From assembly GCA_035642125.1 (NCBI GenBank), contig DASQSZ010000328.1, forward strand, positions 1 through 64,000: a DNA stretch of 64,000 nt, in the 5' to 3' direction. Shown piece by piece: positions 33,534 through 42,088 of this stretch (positions are counted from its first letter, which is position 1; every line of letters starts with the position of its first letter). Below the pieces are notes generated by a model that was not told the DNA's origin, did no database searches, and worked only from the letters and a program-made list of their open reading frames with translations. A program made the position numbers and the translations under genes. The stretch is from CALAED01 sp937891035 (lineage in GTDB: Bacteria; Actinomycetota; Actinomycetes; Streptosporangiales; Streptosporangiaceae).

Positions 33534-34973
33534 ATGAGGAACGTCATCCGATGGTCGTTGACGGGGTTGCTCATCGCGGGGTTCCTCACCGGGGGTGCCA
33601 CCGCGCAGGCATTGCCCCACCAGCCGGGTGAGGGCGCGGCCGCCGGTGCGTCAACAGCGGACGAGGACATCCTGGCGCGCATCACCGCGATTCCCGGCAT
33701 GAATGTGCTGGCGGAGCGGCCGACGGCACCTGGCTTCCGCTACTTCCTGCTCAGCTACCTGCAACCGATGGATCATCGGCGTCCCGAACGAGGCACGTTC
33801 GAACAGCGGCTGACGTTGCTGCACAAGTCCACGACCCGGCCGATGGTGCTGCACACTACCGGCTACAACCTTGACGACGTCCCGGCGTTCCGCTCCGAGC
33901 CCACCCAGCTCGTCGACGGCAACCAGATCTCGGTCGAGCAGCGCTTCTTCACGCCCTCGCGGCCCGCTCCGGCCGACTGGACGAAGCTGGACATCTGGCA
34001 GGCCGCCACCGATCACCACCGCCTGATCGCCGCCCTGAAGAAGATCTACCATGGCAAGTGGATCTCCACAGGCGCCAGCAAGGGCGGTATGGCGTCCGTC
34101 TACCACGCCCGCTTCTACCCACGTGACATCGACGGCGTCGTGGCCTACGTGGCGCCCAACGATGTCGAGAACAAGGCGGACGCGGCCTATGACCGGTTCT
34201 TCAGGACCGTTGGCAACGACCTCACCTGCCGCCAGAAGCTGAAGGACTTGGCCGCCGAGGCCCTGCGGCGGCGGACCGAGATGGTCGCGCGCCTCGAGGC
34301 CGTGGCCAGGCAGTCCGACCTCACCTTCAACATTCTCCGGACGGCCGACCGGGCGTTCGAGAACTCGGTGATGGACTTCGAATGGGCCTTCTGGCAGTTC
34401 CGCCTGCAGGCCGATTGCGCCACCGTCCCCGACCCGGCCACCGTGACCACGGACGAGCTGTACGCCTACGTCGATGAGATCGCGGGCCTGACGTTCTACA
34501 CCGACCAGGGCCTCGACCCGTTCATTCCGTACTACTACCAGGCGGGCACGCAGCTGGGCTGGCCCTCGCCGAAGTTCAAGAACCTCGCCGGCCTGCTCAA
34601 GTACCCGGGCATCTACCAGCCGCGCTCGTACGTGCCGGCCGACCTCTCGATGCGCTTCGACCCACGCGTCATGGCCGACATCGACGGCTGGGTGCGACAC
34701 AACGGTACGCGTCTGATGTTCCTGTACGGCAAGAACGACCCGTGGGGCGCCGAGCCGTTCCGGCTGGGGGCGGGCTCGCGGGACTCCTTCTGGTACGACG
34801 TGGCCGGGCTCAACCACAGCGCGCGCCTGATCGCCCGGCTGCCCGCCGACCAGAAGTCGCAGGCGACGGCCACACTGCTGCGCTGGACCGGCCAGTCCGG
34901 TCAACGTGCCGCCTCGGCCTTCAGCAGCAGGCTCGACACCTACGACGAGCTGCAGATCCGGCGTCCGCTCTAA
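33534..34973 (+). CDS. Secreted S37-family aminopeptidase (PS-10-like)
   Basis: The product is 479 residues. A signal peptide (LTGLLIAGFLTGGATAQA) is followed by a domain beginning FRYFLLSYLQPMDHRRPERGTFEQRLTLLHK, then a nucleophile motif WISTGASKGGMASVYHARFYP, and late blocks FLYGKNDPWGAEPF (acid) and AGLNHSARL (His). This is the layout of the PS-10 / S37 prolyl tri- and tetrapeptidyl aminopeptidases secreted by Streptomyces, which trim short peptides from protein N-termini. AGAGGG lies four bases before the ATG. It stands alone and likely serves extracellular protein use. Confidence 0.88.
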   Translation: MRNVIRWSLTGLLIAGFLTGGATAQALPHQPGEGAAAGASTADEDILARITAIPGMNVLAERPTAPGFRYFLLSYLQPMDHRRPERGTFEQRLTLLHKSTTRPMVLHTTGYNLDDVPAFRSEPTQLVDGNQISVEQRFFTPSRPAPADWTKLDIWQAATDHHRLIAALKKIYHGKWISTGASKGGMASVYHARFYPRDIDGVVAYVAPNDVENKADAAYDRFFRTVGNDLTCRQKLKDLAAEALRRRTEMVARLEAVARQSDLTFNILRTADRAFENSVMDFEWAFWQFRLQADCATVPDPATVTTDELYAYVDEIAGLTFYTDQGLDPFIPYYYQAGTQLGWPSPKFKNLAGLLKYPGIYQPRSYVPADLSMRFDPRVMADIDGWVRHNGTRLMFLYGKNDPWGAEPFRLGAGSRDSFWYDVAGLNHSARLIARLPADQKSQATATLLRWTGQSGQRAASAFSSRLDTYDELQIRRPL

Positions 34974-35188
34974 CCGTTCACCGGGCGAGGCGCGAGACGT
35001 CCATTAACCGATCACAGTGAGTCCGAACCTCCTCAGTCGTGGGCGAGCCGAAATCTTTCGGTCTGCCATGACATGTGGACACTCCTCCGGTGGATGCATG
35101 CCGCTACGGCCTGATTCACGACGTCGGTTCTCAGTTGGCGCGTCGCCAGGAGGGGACAACTGCCGCGACGAATCAAGGGCGGACCGCA

Positions 35189-35201
35189 GTGAAAGTTTCA
35201 C
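35189..35201. promoter_or_regulatory. Palindrome GTGAAAGTTTCAC, possible LacI-type operator
   Basis: This 13-base palindrome is exact around a central G and contains GAAA-N-TTTC, the core seen upstream of actinomycete xylanase and related polysaccharide genes. It lies 225 bases before the pectate lyase start within a 452-base gap that otherwise holds no supported gene. Confidence 0.35.
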
Positions 35202-35425
35202 GCCACGTCACACCTGACGGTCGCGTGTGAACTGCGAAGACGTGGTGTCGCGAGAGCGGCGTCCGCACACGCTTGGACGGGCCGTGCGGGTCGTCGTAGC
35301 GTCACGGCGATGTCACCGGTCGGGCTGTGAGGCGAACTCGCATTGCCGGCTTGGACCAGGAGGTCTGGTCTGCTTCGGCCGGGCCGCCGGCCGGGGCGAC
35401 GGCGACGCGGCGTTGGAGGAGCAAA

Positions 35426-36607
35426 GTGAGACTGGGACCGCTCATCGCGAGCACGGCCTTAGTGGCCGGCGCCATTTTGGTGTGGCCGGCGTCCCCGGCG
35501 TCGGCCGCACCCACCCGGTTTGAGGCGGAGAGCTCGCCGGCGACCTGTACCGGCACCATCGACTCCAACTGGGCCGGCTTTTCCGGCAGCGGCTTTTGCA
35601 ACGGCACCAACGCCGTGGGTGCCGGCGCCCAGTTCACCGTCAACGCGTCGACGTCGGGTACCGCGACGTTGGGTGTCCGGTTCGCCAACGGCACCACCAC
35701 GGCGCGGCCGGCGGGCCTTATCGTCAACGGGTCCACGGTGCAGACGCCGTCGTTCGAGGGCACAGGCGCCTGGTCGACGTGGGCCACCAAGACGTTGTCG
35801 GTGTCGGTGAACGCGGGGAGCAACACCATCCGGTTGAACCCCACCACGTCCAACGGCCTGCCAAACGTCGACTACCTCGACTTCGAGGTGGTCGGCAGCA
35901 CACCGCCGCCGCCGCCACCGCCACCGCCACCGAGCTGGCCGACGCCGACCGGGCAGGTCACCGTCAACGGCACCATCTCGGTTTCCGGTGTGCTCGATGG
36001 TGGTATGCGTCGGTACTGCTGCATCGGCGACGGCGGTCAGGAGGAGGACCAGGACCCGATGTTCGAGCTCGCCTCCGGGGCGACGCTGCAGAACGTGATC
36101 GTCGGTGCGCCGGCCGGTGACGGCGTGCACTGCTCCGGACCATGCACGCTGCGCAACGTGTGGTGGGAAGACGTAGGCGAGGACGCGGCCACCTTCCGCG
36201 GCAGCGGCTCACCGCAGTTCCTGGTGGACGGCGGTGGCGCCCGATCGGCCAGCGACAAGGTGTTCCAGCACAACGGGGCCGGTACGCTGACCATCCAGAA
36301 CGTCCAGGCCAGCAACTTCGGCACGTTCTACCGATCGTGCGGCAACTGCTCCACCCAAACCCAGCGCAACGTGGTCATCCGCAACGTCACGCTGACCCGG
36401 CCCGGTAACCGGGTGGCCGGTATCAACATCAACTTCGGCGACACCGCCAGGTTCAGCGGAATCACCATCGTCAACGACCCCAACCGGTCGATGGTGATTT
36501 GCCAGAAGTACATCGGCAACGACGACGGAGACGAACCCGACGAGGCGGGCAGCGGCGCCGACGGCACGAACTGCCTCTACTCCTCATCCGACATCACCTA
36601 CCGATAG
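35426..36607 (+). CDS. Secreted pectate lyase (PL3-like) with CBM
   Basis: The product is 393 residues. The signal peptide (ASTALVAGAILVWPASPASA) leads to a carbohydrate-binding module of CBM35/CBM6 type (TRFEAESSPATCTGTIDSNW, VDYLDFEVV), a linker with ten prolines, and a parallel beta-helix lyase domain with FELASGATLQNVIVG, GVHCSGPCTLRNVWWEDVGEDA and DKVFQHNGAGTLTIQN, the PL3 signature. It would cleave de-esterified pectin. GTG 35426 is chosen for its GGAGGAG four bases upstream and because the frame before it is basic and not signal-like. It points to a life on plant matter in soil. Confidence 0.93.
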   Translation: MRLGPLIASTALVAGAILVWPASPASAAPTRFEAESSPATCTGTIDSNWAGFSGSGFCNGTNAVGAGAQFTVNASTSGTATLGVRFANGTTTARPAGLIVNGSTVQTPSFEGTGAWSTWATKTLSVSVNAGSNTIRLNPTTSNGLPNVDYLDFEVVGSTPPPPPPPPPPSWPTPTGQVTVNGTISVSGVLDGGMRRYCCIGDGGQEEDQDPMFELASGATLQNVIVGAPAGDGVHCSGPCTLRNVWWEDVGEDAATFRGSGSPQFLVDGGGARSASDKVFQHNGAGTLTIQNVQASNFGTFYRSCGNCSTQTQRNVVIRNVTLTRPGNRVAGININFGDTARFSGITIVNDPNRSMVICQKYIGNDDGDEPDEAGSGADGTNCLYSSSDITYR

Positions 36608-36708
36608 GCGGCGAGGCACGCCCCCGCCCATCGAGGCGCCGACGACATCGGCATACCCACGCCGCCGATGTCCGTTGCCGACCGGCTGGGCGAGGCGAAC
36701 CCACCAGG

Positions 36709-36873
36709 GTGTCTAGCCGGCGTCACCGGTTCCACGCGCTGCGCGAGCACGGCTACAATCGCGCCGAGTTCGATATCTGGGCGGTCCGTACCTCCGGCGG
36801 CTACGTTTGTGAGGTCCGGGAGCGGCTCACGCCCGGCGACCATCGAGATCGGGTGATCTTCTTCTGCGGTTGA
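36709..36873 (+). CDS. Possible small protein, unknown
   Basis: A 54-codon frame from GTG 36709 reads HALREHGYNRAEFDIWAVRT and GGYVCEVRERLTPGD, then DRVIFFCG. The codon positions look coding, with a mix of charged and hydrophobic residues that could form a small beta sheet, but the ribosome site is poor and I recognise no family. It lies just before, and in line with, the flavoprotein gene. It may be the tail of a broken gene. Confidence 0.25.
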   Translation: MSSRRHRFHALREHGYNRAEFDIWAVRTSGGYVCEVRERLTPGDHRDRVIFFCG

Positions 36874-36902
36874 CGTGATTCTCCGGCTGGGAGGAACGCA
36901 GC

Positions 36903-38129
36903 ATGCCAGAAATCGGAATTGTCGGCGCTGGAATCTCGGGGCTGCACTTAACGCTGCGATTACAGCAGCTTGGTGTTCCCACGGTGCTGTACGCGGAGCA
37001 TGGACCGGACGAGATCGCCATGAGCAGGCCGAGCAATCTTGTGGTCCGCTTCGGGCACACCCGGGAGCGTGAGCGGCTCCTCGGCATCACCCATTGGGAC
37101 CGGCCCGACCTGGACGTGTATGGCCTGAACGTCGCGGCGGAAACCACGCCACCAGTAAGATTTTTCGGCAAGCTGTCGAAACCCGCCAGCGGTGTGGACT
37201 TTCGGGTGTATTTACCACGGCTAATTCATGATTATCTCGATCGCGGCGGCGAATTTGAGGTCACAACGCCGGAAACGACGATGATCGACCGGCTGGCTGA
37301 GCGGCACGACCTGGTGGTGGTCGCCACCAAACAGCGCGCCTTCGAAAAACTCTTTCCCAAGGACACCGTACGCTCGCCGTACAGTAGTCCGCAGCGATCG
37401 CTATGCGGCGGCTTGTACCACGGTATCGCCCCCAGCGACCCATCGTGGGTTCATTTCCAGATGATCCCGGAGGTCGGCGAAATCTTCTGCACGAGGTTGG
37501 TCTCGTTGGACGGGCCGATCCACGGCATGGTCATCGAGGCCATCCCGGGCAGGCCGCTAGAGCCGCTGTCCTATCTGAGTTATGACGAGGCACCGGCCGA
37601 GTTCAACCGCACCTTGCTCGAGCTGCTGGCCGAGCACGCACCGCCGCTGCGGGAACGCATCGACGCCGCGGAGTTCGGACTCGCCCGCCCTATCGATTTG
37701 CTCCAGGGCCGCATCACTCCTACCGTCCGCGGCGGATGGGCTCAACTTTCTGGCGACCGCTATGCGCTGGCCGTTGGCGATGCCTGGGTGTTGAATGATC
37801 CGATTTCCGGCCAAGGGGCCAATCTCGGGTCTCGCTGCGCATTCGCCCTCGCCGACTTGATATCGGCTGGGGGCCCGTACGATGAAGAATTCTGTCGCCG
37901 GGCAGAAAAGGAGCTGTGGCGGCTGGCCGAGCCGGTGGTCAACTGGTCAAATTCGGCTCTCGGGCCACCTCCTGACAATGTTTTGGACATTATGCGGACG
38001 GCGACAACCGACCAGCGGATCGCCGACGCCTTCGTCAACCAATTTGATGACCCAGCGGCGATGTGGGAGGTTCTGCGCTCAGCTGACAACACGCGCACTT
38101 GGCTGAGCCAGCTCTGGGCGACCGCCTGA
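36903..38129 (+). CDS. StyA-like FAD monooxygenase
   Basis: The product is 408 residues. The N-terminal FAD fold reads IGIVGAGISGLHLTLRLQQLG, a later ALAVGDAWVLNDPISGQGANLGSRCA is the second flavin motif, and between them lie VVRFGHTRERE and FRVYLPRLIHDYL. These features place it with styrene/indole monooxygenase StyA (group E flavoproteins), which epoxidise alkenes using reduced FAD from a separate reductase. No StyB reductase is encoded here. GGGAGG precedes the ATG. The codons are a little richer in AT than those of the neighbours. Its substrate is unknown. Confidence 0.85.
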   Translation: MPEIGIVGAGISGLHLTLRLQQLGVPTVLYAEHGPDEIAMSRPSNLVVRFGHTRERERLLGITHWDRPDLDVYGLNVAAETTPPVRFFGKLSKPASGVDFRVYLPRLIHDYLDRGGEFEVTTPETTMIDRLAERHDLVVVATKQRAFEKLFPKDTVRSPYSSPQRSLCGGLYHGIAPSDPSWVHFQMIPEVGEIFCTRLVSLDGPIHGMVIEAIPGRPLEPLSYLSYDEAPAEFNRTLLELLAEHAPPLRERIDAAEFGLARPIDLLQGRITPTVRGGWAQLSGDRYALAVGDAWVLNDPISGQGANLGSRCAFALADLISAGGPYDEEFCRRAEKELWRLAEPVVNWSNSALGPPPDNVLDIMRTATTDQRIADAFVNQFDDPAAMWEVLRSADNTRTWLSQLWATA

Positions 38130-38266
38130 GCCCGTATGTCCAGGCGGGCGGATCTGTGGGAGTTGGTGATCGGCGGCGGGAGTCCGGTGCCGGTCGAATC
38201 GTCCTGATTTGTCGGTCGTGGCGCTAGGCTTGGGGCGTACGGCAAATGTGATCGCAAGGAGTTGCG

Positions 38267-39499
38267 GTGACGGCCGACCCCTCTCACCTCGTCGAAGAAC
38301 CCTCACTCACCATCCCCCGCCCGCCCCCGTTTTGGCGCTCGCCCATCGGCTGGTCGTTCGCGGCGGCCGCTTGCGTCGCCGTGCTCGGCGCGGTGACGCT
38401 GCTCGTCGGCGCGTGGGCGCAGGCGGATCCGGTCGTCACGATCCGCGGCATCATGGCCTCCAAACAGGACTTCTTCAACGACGAGGAAGTCCAACGCTTG
38501 TTGCTGAAGCACAATGTCCGCGTCGAGGTCACCGCGCGCGGCTCGGGCGAAGTCGCGTACGAGGTGCTCAACCAAAAGACCCAGGACTATGACTTCGCCT
38601 TCCCGTCCGGGCAGCCGGCGGCGGATCTGATCAAAAACGAGCGCCGCGAGCGGGGCCTTTACTTCCGGACGACGCGCCTGTTCAGCAGCCCGATCGTGCT
38701 CGCCAGCTACCGCGAGTACGCCGAAACCCTGGTCGGGAACGATGTCGCGGATCGGCACTCGGGTGGGCCAAGCCGGGCGCTCTACTACACGTTGGACACG
38801 GCGAAGTTCATCGAATTGGGCAAGCGCGGCAAGACCTGGAACAAAATCGGCATCGGCAGGACCATCGATTCGAACGGCCTGAGCATCACCAACGGCAATC
38901 GCGTGCTCGCCCGAACCCCCGGAGTGTGCCGGTCGAACTCCGGCGCCACCTACCTGGGCCTGGTCGCATTCGTCACACGCGATGACCAGCCGGCGCAGAC
39001 CAAGGCCGAGGTCGACCTGATCGCGAAGGAGGTTCAGCCGCTGTTCACCGCCACCGGCATGCCGGAGGCGGAACTATGGCAGATCTACCTCACGCCGGAA
39101 GGCAAGAGCCAAGGGCCGATCGTCGTGGTGTACGAGCACCAGTTCTTCGCCTACCAGCAGGACCACGTGCGTCGTACCGGGCGTCCTGACACCGAGCGGG
39201 TGCTGCTTTACCCCAAGCAGGAGTTCCAGACCGATCCGGAGTACATCGCGCTCAAGCCGGGCCCCGGTGACCGGCTCGGCCAACTGCTACGCGACGACCG
39301 CGCGCTGCGTGAGCGCATGATGGAGCTCGGTTTCCGGGTCATCGATAACACCGACACCACCGGGACCAAGGGGCTCTTCCGGTTGCTCGACGGCCGCGGC
39401 GTGCCCAAGCCCGACGAGCGCACCGACTTCACCCGCGCGGAGCTGCCGGAGCTGGACCTTCTACAGGAACTGGTCAATACGGTCGGCGGGTGCCGATGA
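38267..39499 (+). CDS. Membrane-anchored substrate-binding-like protein
   Basis: The product is 410 residues. One membrane helix near the start (WSFAAAACVAVLGAVTLLVGAWA) is followed by an extracellular domain beginning VVTIRGIMASKQDFFNDEEVQRLLLKHNVRVEVTARGSGEVAYEVL, the pattern of a periplasmic binding-protein fold. AAGGAG lies five bases before GTG 38267. It overlaps the vWA lipoprotein gene by four bases. No ABC permease is present, so it probably senses or binds rather than imports. I do not recognise a precise family. Confidence 0.65.
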   Translation: MTADPSHLVEEPSLTIPRPPPFWRSPIGWSFAAAACVAVLGAVTLLVGAWAQADPVVTIRGIMASKQDFFNDEEVQRLLLKHNVRVEVTARGSGEVAYEVLNQKTQDYDFAFPSGQPAADLIKNERRERGLYFRTTRLFSSPIVLASYREYAETLVGNDVADRHSGGPSRALYYTLDTAKFIELGKRGKTWNKIGIGRTIDSNGLSITNGNRVLARTPGVCRSNSGATYLGLVAFVTRDDQPAQTKAEVDLIAKEVQPLFTATGMPEAELWQIYLTPEGKSQGPIVVVYEHQFFAYQQDHVRRTGRPDTERVLLYPKQEFQTDPEYIALKPGPGDRLGQLLRDDRALRERMMELGFRVIDNTDTTGTKGLFRLLDGRGVPKPDERTDFTRAELPELDLLQELVNTVGGCR

Positions 39500-41073
39500 T
39501 GAGACGGCCGCCGCGCATGTTCGCCTGCCTTGCGGCCTGCGCGATGCTGATCGCGGGCGCCGGGTGCACTTCGGATGAGCCGGACACGAGGCTGCGGGTG
39601 CTGGCGAGCTCCGAACTCGCCGATCTGCGCCCGCTGCTCGACGAGCTCAGGCGGGATACCGGGATCGAGGTCGTGTTGGACTTCCAGGGCACCGTGGACG
39701 CTTCGGTCGCGCTCGCCAAGGGCGCCGGCCACCACGACCTGGCCTGGTTGTCCGACGATCGCTACCTGCGACTCAACCTGCAGGAGTCGGGCGGGCGGCG
39801 GCCGCAACCACTGTCCACCCCGATCATGATGTCGCCGGTGGTCTTCGGCGTACGGCCGCAGACCGCGGAGCGGCTCCGCCGCAACGCCCCGGACCCGAAG
39901 CTGTCCTGGGCGGACATCGCCGACGGAGCGGCCGCGGGGCTGGTGCGCTTCGGCATGGCCGACCCGCGCCACGCAAGCAGCGGGCTGACCGTCCTGGTCG
40001 GGGTGGCCACCGCGGCAACCGGGACCGGCGACGCGCTTCGACCGGAAGACGTCAGCTGCGACCGGTTGCGCGGGCTGTTCTCCGGCCAGACGCTCACCGC
40101 GACATCGTCGGAAAAGCTCATCGACGCGTTCGTCGCGAACCAGGGCAGGGCCGACGCACTGATCGGGTACGAGTCGACGCTGCTGTCCCTCAATTCCAGC
40201 GGGCGGCTACGCGAGCCGCTGGAGATCATCTATCCCGAGGACGGCATCGTGCTGTCCAGATACCCGCTGTTGCTGCTCAATCCATCCCGCCGCGCCGCCT
40301 ACGACAAGGTCGTGGCATGGCTGACCCGGGCGGACACGCAGCGGAAGATCATGCAACGGACGCTGCGCCGACCCATCGATCCCGGCGTAAGGCGGGATCC
40401 GCGGTTGCGTACGGAGATCGGCAACGCGCTGTATTACCCGGACAGTAAAGAGGTCATCGACCGGCTGCTGGCCAACTACGACCCCAGTGCCAGGAAACCG
40501 GGCCAGGTGATCTTCGTGCTCGACTACTCCGGCTCCATGAAGGGCGCGCGGAGCAAAGCATTGCGGGCCACGTTCGAGGGGCTCAGCGGCGACGACGCCT
40601 CATCCGTCGGCAAGTTCGTACGGTTCTACCAAGGCGAGAAATTCATCCTGATTCGCTTCGGCGGGCACGTCCTGGAAGAGCGTGGAGTCACCATCGCCGA
40701 CCCACACGACACCAACGCCATCCGCGACTTCCTCACCACCGAGAAATTCGACGAGAACACCGCCGTGTGGTCCGCGCTCGACCACGCCTACCGGCGCGCC
40801 GGCGAACTGAAACGAGCCGACCCGGGAAGGCCGGTGACCATCGTGTTGATGACCGACGGCCTGAACAACGCCGGCATCGGCCTGGAGGAGTTCCTCAGCC
40901 GTTACAAGGCTCTGCCACCGGAGATCAAGGCCGTACATACCTACACCATCCGCTTCGGTGCAGCGGGCCCGGCAGACCTGGACCGTGCGGCCAAGACGAC
41001 CGGCGGACGCATGGTGGACGCCACCGCATCCTCCCTCGACCTGGCCTTCAAGGAGACCCGCGGTTGCCGATGA
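39496..41073 (+). CDS. Lipoprotein with binding-protein and vWA domains
   Basis: The product is 525 residues. A lipobox (MLIAGAGCTS) predicts a lipid-anchored protein. Residues up to about 290 form a binding-protein-like part (RLRVLASSELADLRPLLDELRRDTGIEVVLDF, then IGYESTLLSLN). The second half is a von Willebrand A domain with an intact MIDAS: FVLDYSGSMKGARS, a Thr in DENTAVWSAL and VLMTDGLNNAG. vWA domains bind protein partners through a metal ion. ATG 39496 lies in the upstream gene's stop. The domain pair occurs in actinobacterial envelope proteins of unknown role. Confidence 0.78.
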   Translation: MMRRPPRMFACLAACAMLIAGAGCTSDEPDTRLRVLASSELADLRPLLDELRRDTGIEVVLDFQGTVDASVALAKGAGHHDLAWLSDDRYLRLNLQESGGRRPQPLSTPIMMSPVVFGVRPQTAERLRRNAPDPKLSWADIADGAAAGLVRFGMADPRHASSGLTVLVGVATAATGTGDALRPEDVSCDRLRGLFSGQTLTATSSEKLIDAFVANQGRADALIGYESTLLSLNSSGRLREPLEIIYPEDGIVLSRYPLLLLNPSRRAAYDKVVAWLTRADTQRKIMQRTLRRPIDPGVRRDPRLRTEIGNALYYPDSKEVIDRLLANYDPSARKPGQVIFVLDYSGSMKGARSKALRATFEGLSGDDASSVGKFVRFYQGEKFILIRFGGHVLEERGVTIADPHDTNAIRDFLTTEKFDENTAVWSALDHAYRRAGELKRADPGRPVTIVLMTDGLNNAGIGLEEFLSRYKALPPEIKAVHTYTIRFGAAGPADLDRAAKTTGGRMVDATASSLDLAFKETRGCR

Positions 41074-41087
41074 CCTAGGAGACACGG

Positions 41088-41843
41088 ATGCTGTTGGTGG
41101 CACTGATCACCGTCGGGGCTTTCATCGCCGCGGTGGCGCTCTGGTGCGCGTACATGATCACCGTGCGCCGCCACCGGTCGGCCTGGGTGCGGAGGCCGAA
41201 GCCGGGGATCTGCTTCTACCTCGATGAGGAAAACGCCAGGGACATTTACCTGCAGGAGGATAAGTACCCGGATCTGCAGCGCTCGGTCCAGGAGACGATC
41301 CGCCGCAACATCGCCGGGAAGGTGAAGGTCAAGCCCTCTCCCGTAGGTGCGGACGTAACGACTGCGAACGAGAGAGAGCAGGTCATCCAGTACATCAAAG
41401 ACGAGGGGCCGATCACGGTCATCGGACGCATCATCCCCGCGCTCGATAACGCGAACGACATCGTGTACGTCGACCTCTTCAACTGTACGCTCGGGCCGAG
41501 CGTCGGCCTGGACCGAGCACTGGAGCGGAACCACGGCCGGAAAGCCAAGCGGGTACGTACGGCACAGCTGCAAAAACTCGACCCGTTCACGTTCGTTTCG
41601 GTCATGGGACGGTTCAGGGTCACGGCCAAGTCGGAAACGACGACGACGTTTTCCGCCCCCTACGGCGACCCCACCGAGGTCTTCGACGATCTGCCGAGGG
41701 TCACCGTCACCTGCGACACCGAGCAGTTGCGCCGCAACGTGCCCGACGACCCGTTCCCCGCGCGCTGCCTCGGCAAGATCAAGCACTGGGACCCCGACAC
41801 CCGCCAGCTCGTGATCTCCCCCGTCCTCGCCATCTTTCAGTAA
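41088..41843 (+). CDS. Membrane-anchored protein, unknown
   Basis: The product is 251 residues. One N-terminal membrane helix (LLVALITVGAFIAAVALWCAYMITV) is followed by a cytoplasmic-looking domain: CFYLDEENARDIYLQEDKYPDLQRSV, then EGPITVIGRIIPALDNANDIVYVDLF and a C-terminal DTRQLVISPVLAIFQ. The YLDE...DIYxQ opening recalls some uncharacterised DUF families (perhaps DUF6414), but I cannot confirm this. AGGAG precedes the ATG, 14 bases after the vWA gene, so the three genes likely form one operon acting at the membrane. Confidence 0.55.
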   Translation: MLLVALITVGAFIAAVALWCAYMITVRRHRSAWVRRPKPGICFYLDEENARDIYLQEDKYPDLQRSVQETIRRNIAGKVKVKPSPVGADVTTANEREQVIQYIKDEGPITVIGRIIPALDNANDIVYVDLFNCTLGPSVGLDRALERNHGRKAKRVRTAQLQKLDPFTFVSVMGRFRVTAKSETTTTFSAPYGDPTEVFDDLPRVTVTCDTEQLRRNVPDDPFPARCLGKIKHWDPDTRQLVISPVLAIFQ

Positions 41844-42021
41844 CACCCCGGCCCAGCCGCCGCCGCGACCGCCATATCTGGTGCTCACCAGCCCGTTCCC
41901 CATTATCCGGCCAAAATGCCGGGCCAAGCACGGCGTCCTGAAGTCCCCGCAGGACGAGTCTACGCCAACGGATTTCAACGCTTTCTTTGAGTGTCGCGCT
42001 GCGCCGCGTTCACAGGACTCC

Positions 42022-42027
42022 TATACT
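42022..42027 (+). promoter_or_regulatory. TATACT -10 box for the fxsB-like gene
   Basis: TATACT fits the -10 consensus and lies about 60 bases before the likely ATG. No clear -35 was found, so the site is a candidate only. The gap 41844-42088 holds nothing else I can support. Confidence 0.35.
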
Positions 42028-42088
42028 CGCTTACCTGGATTCGATCTGTTATGCCAATCCCCATATGTCTGCTCATCTACCAGGAGCC

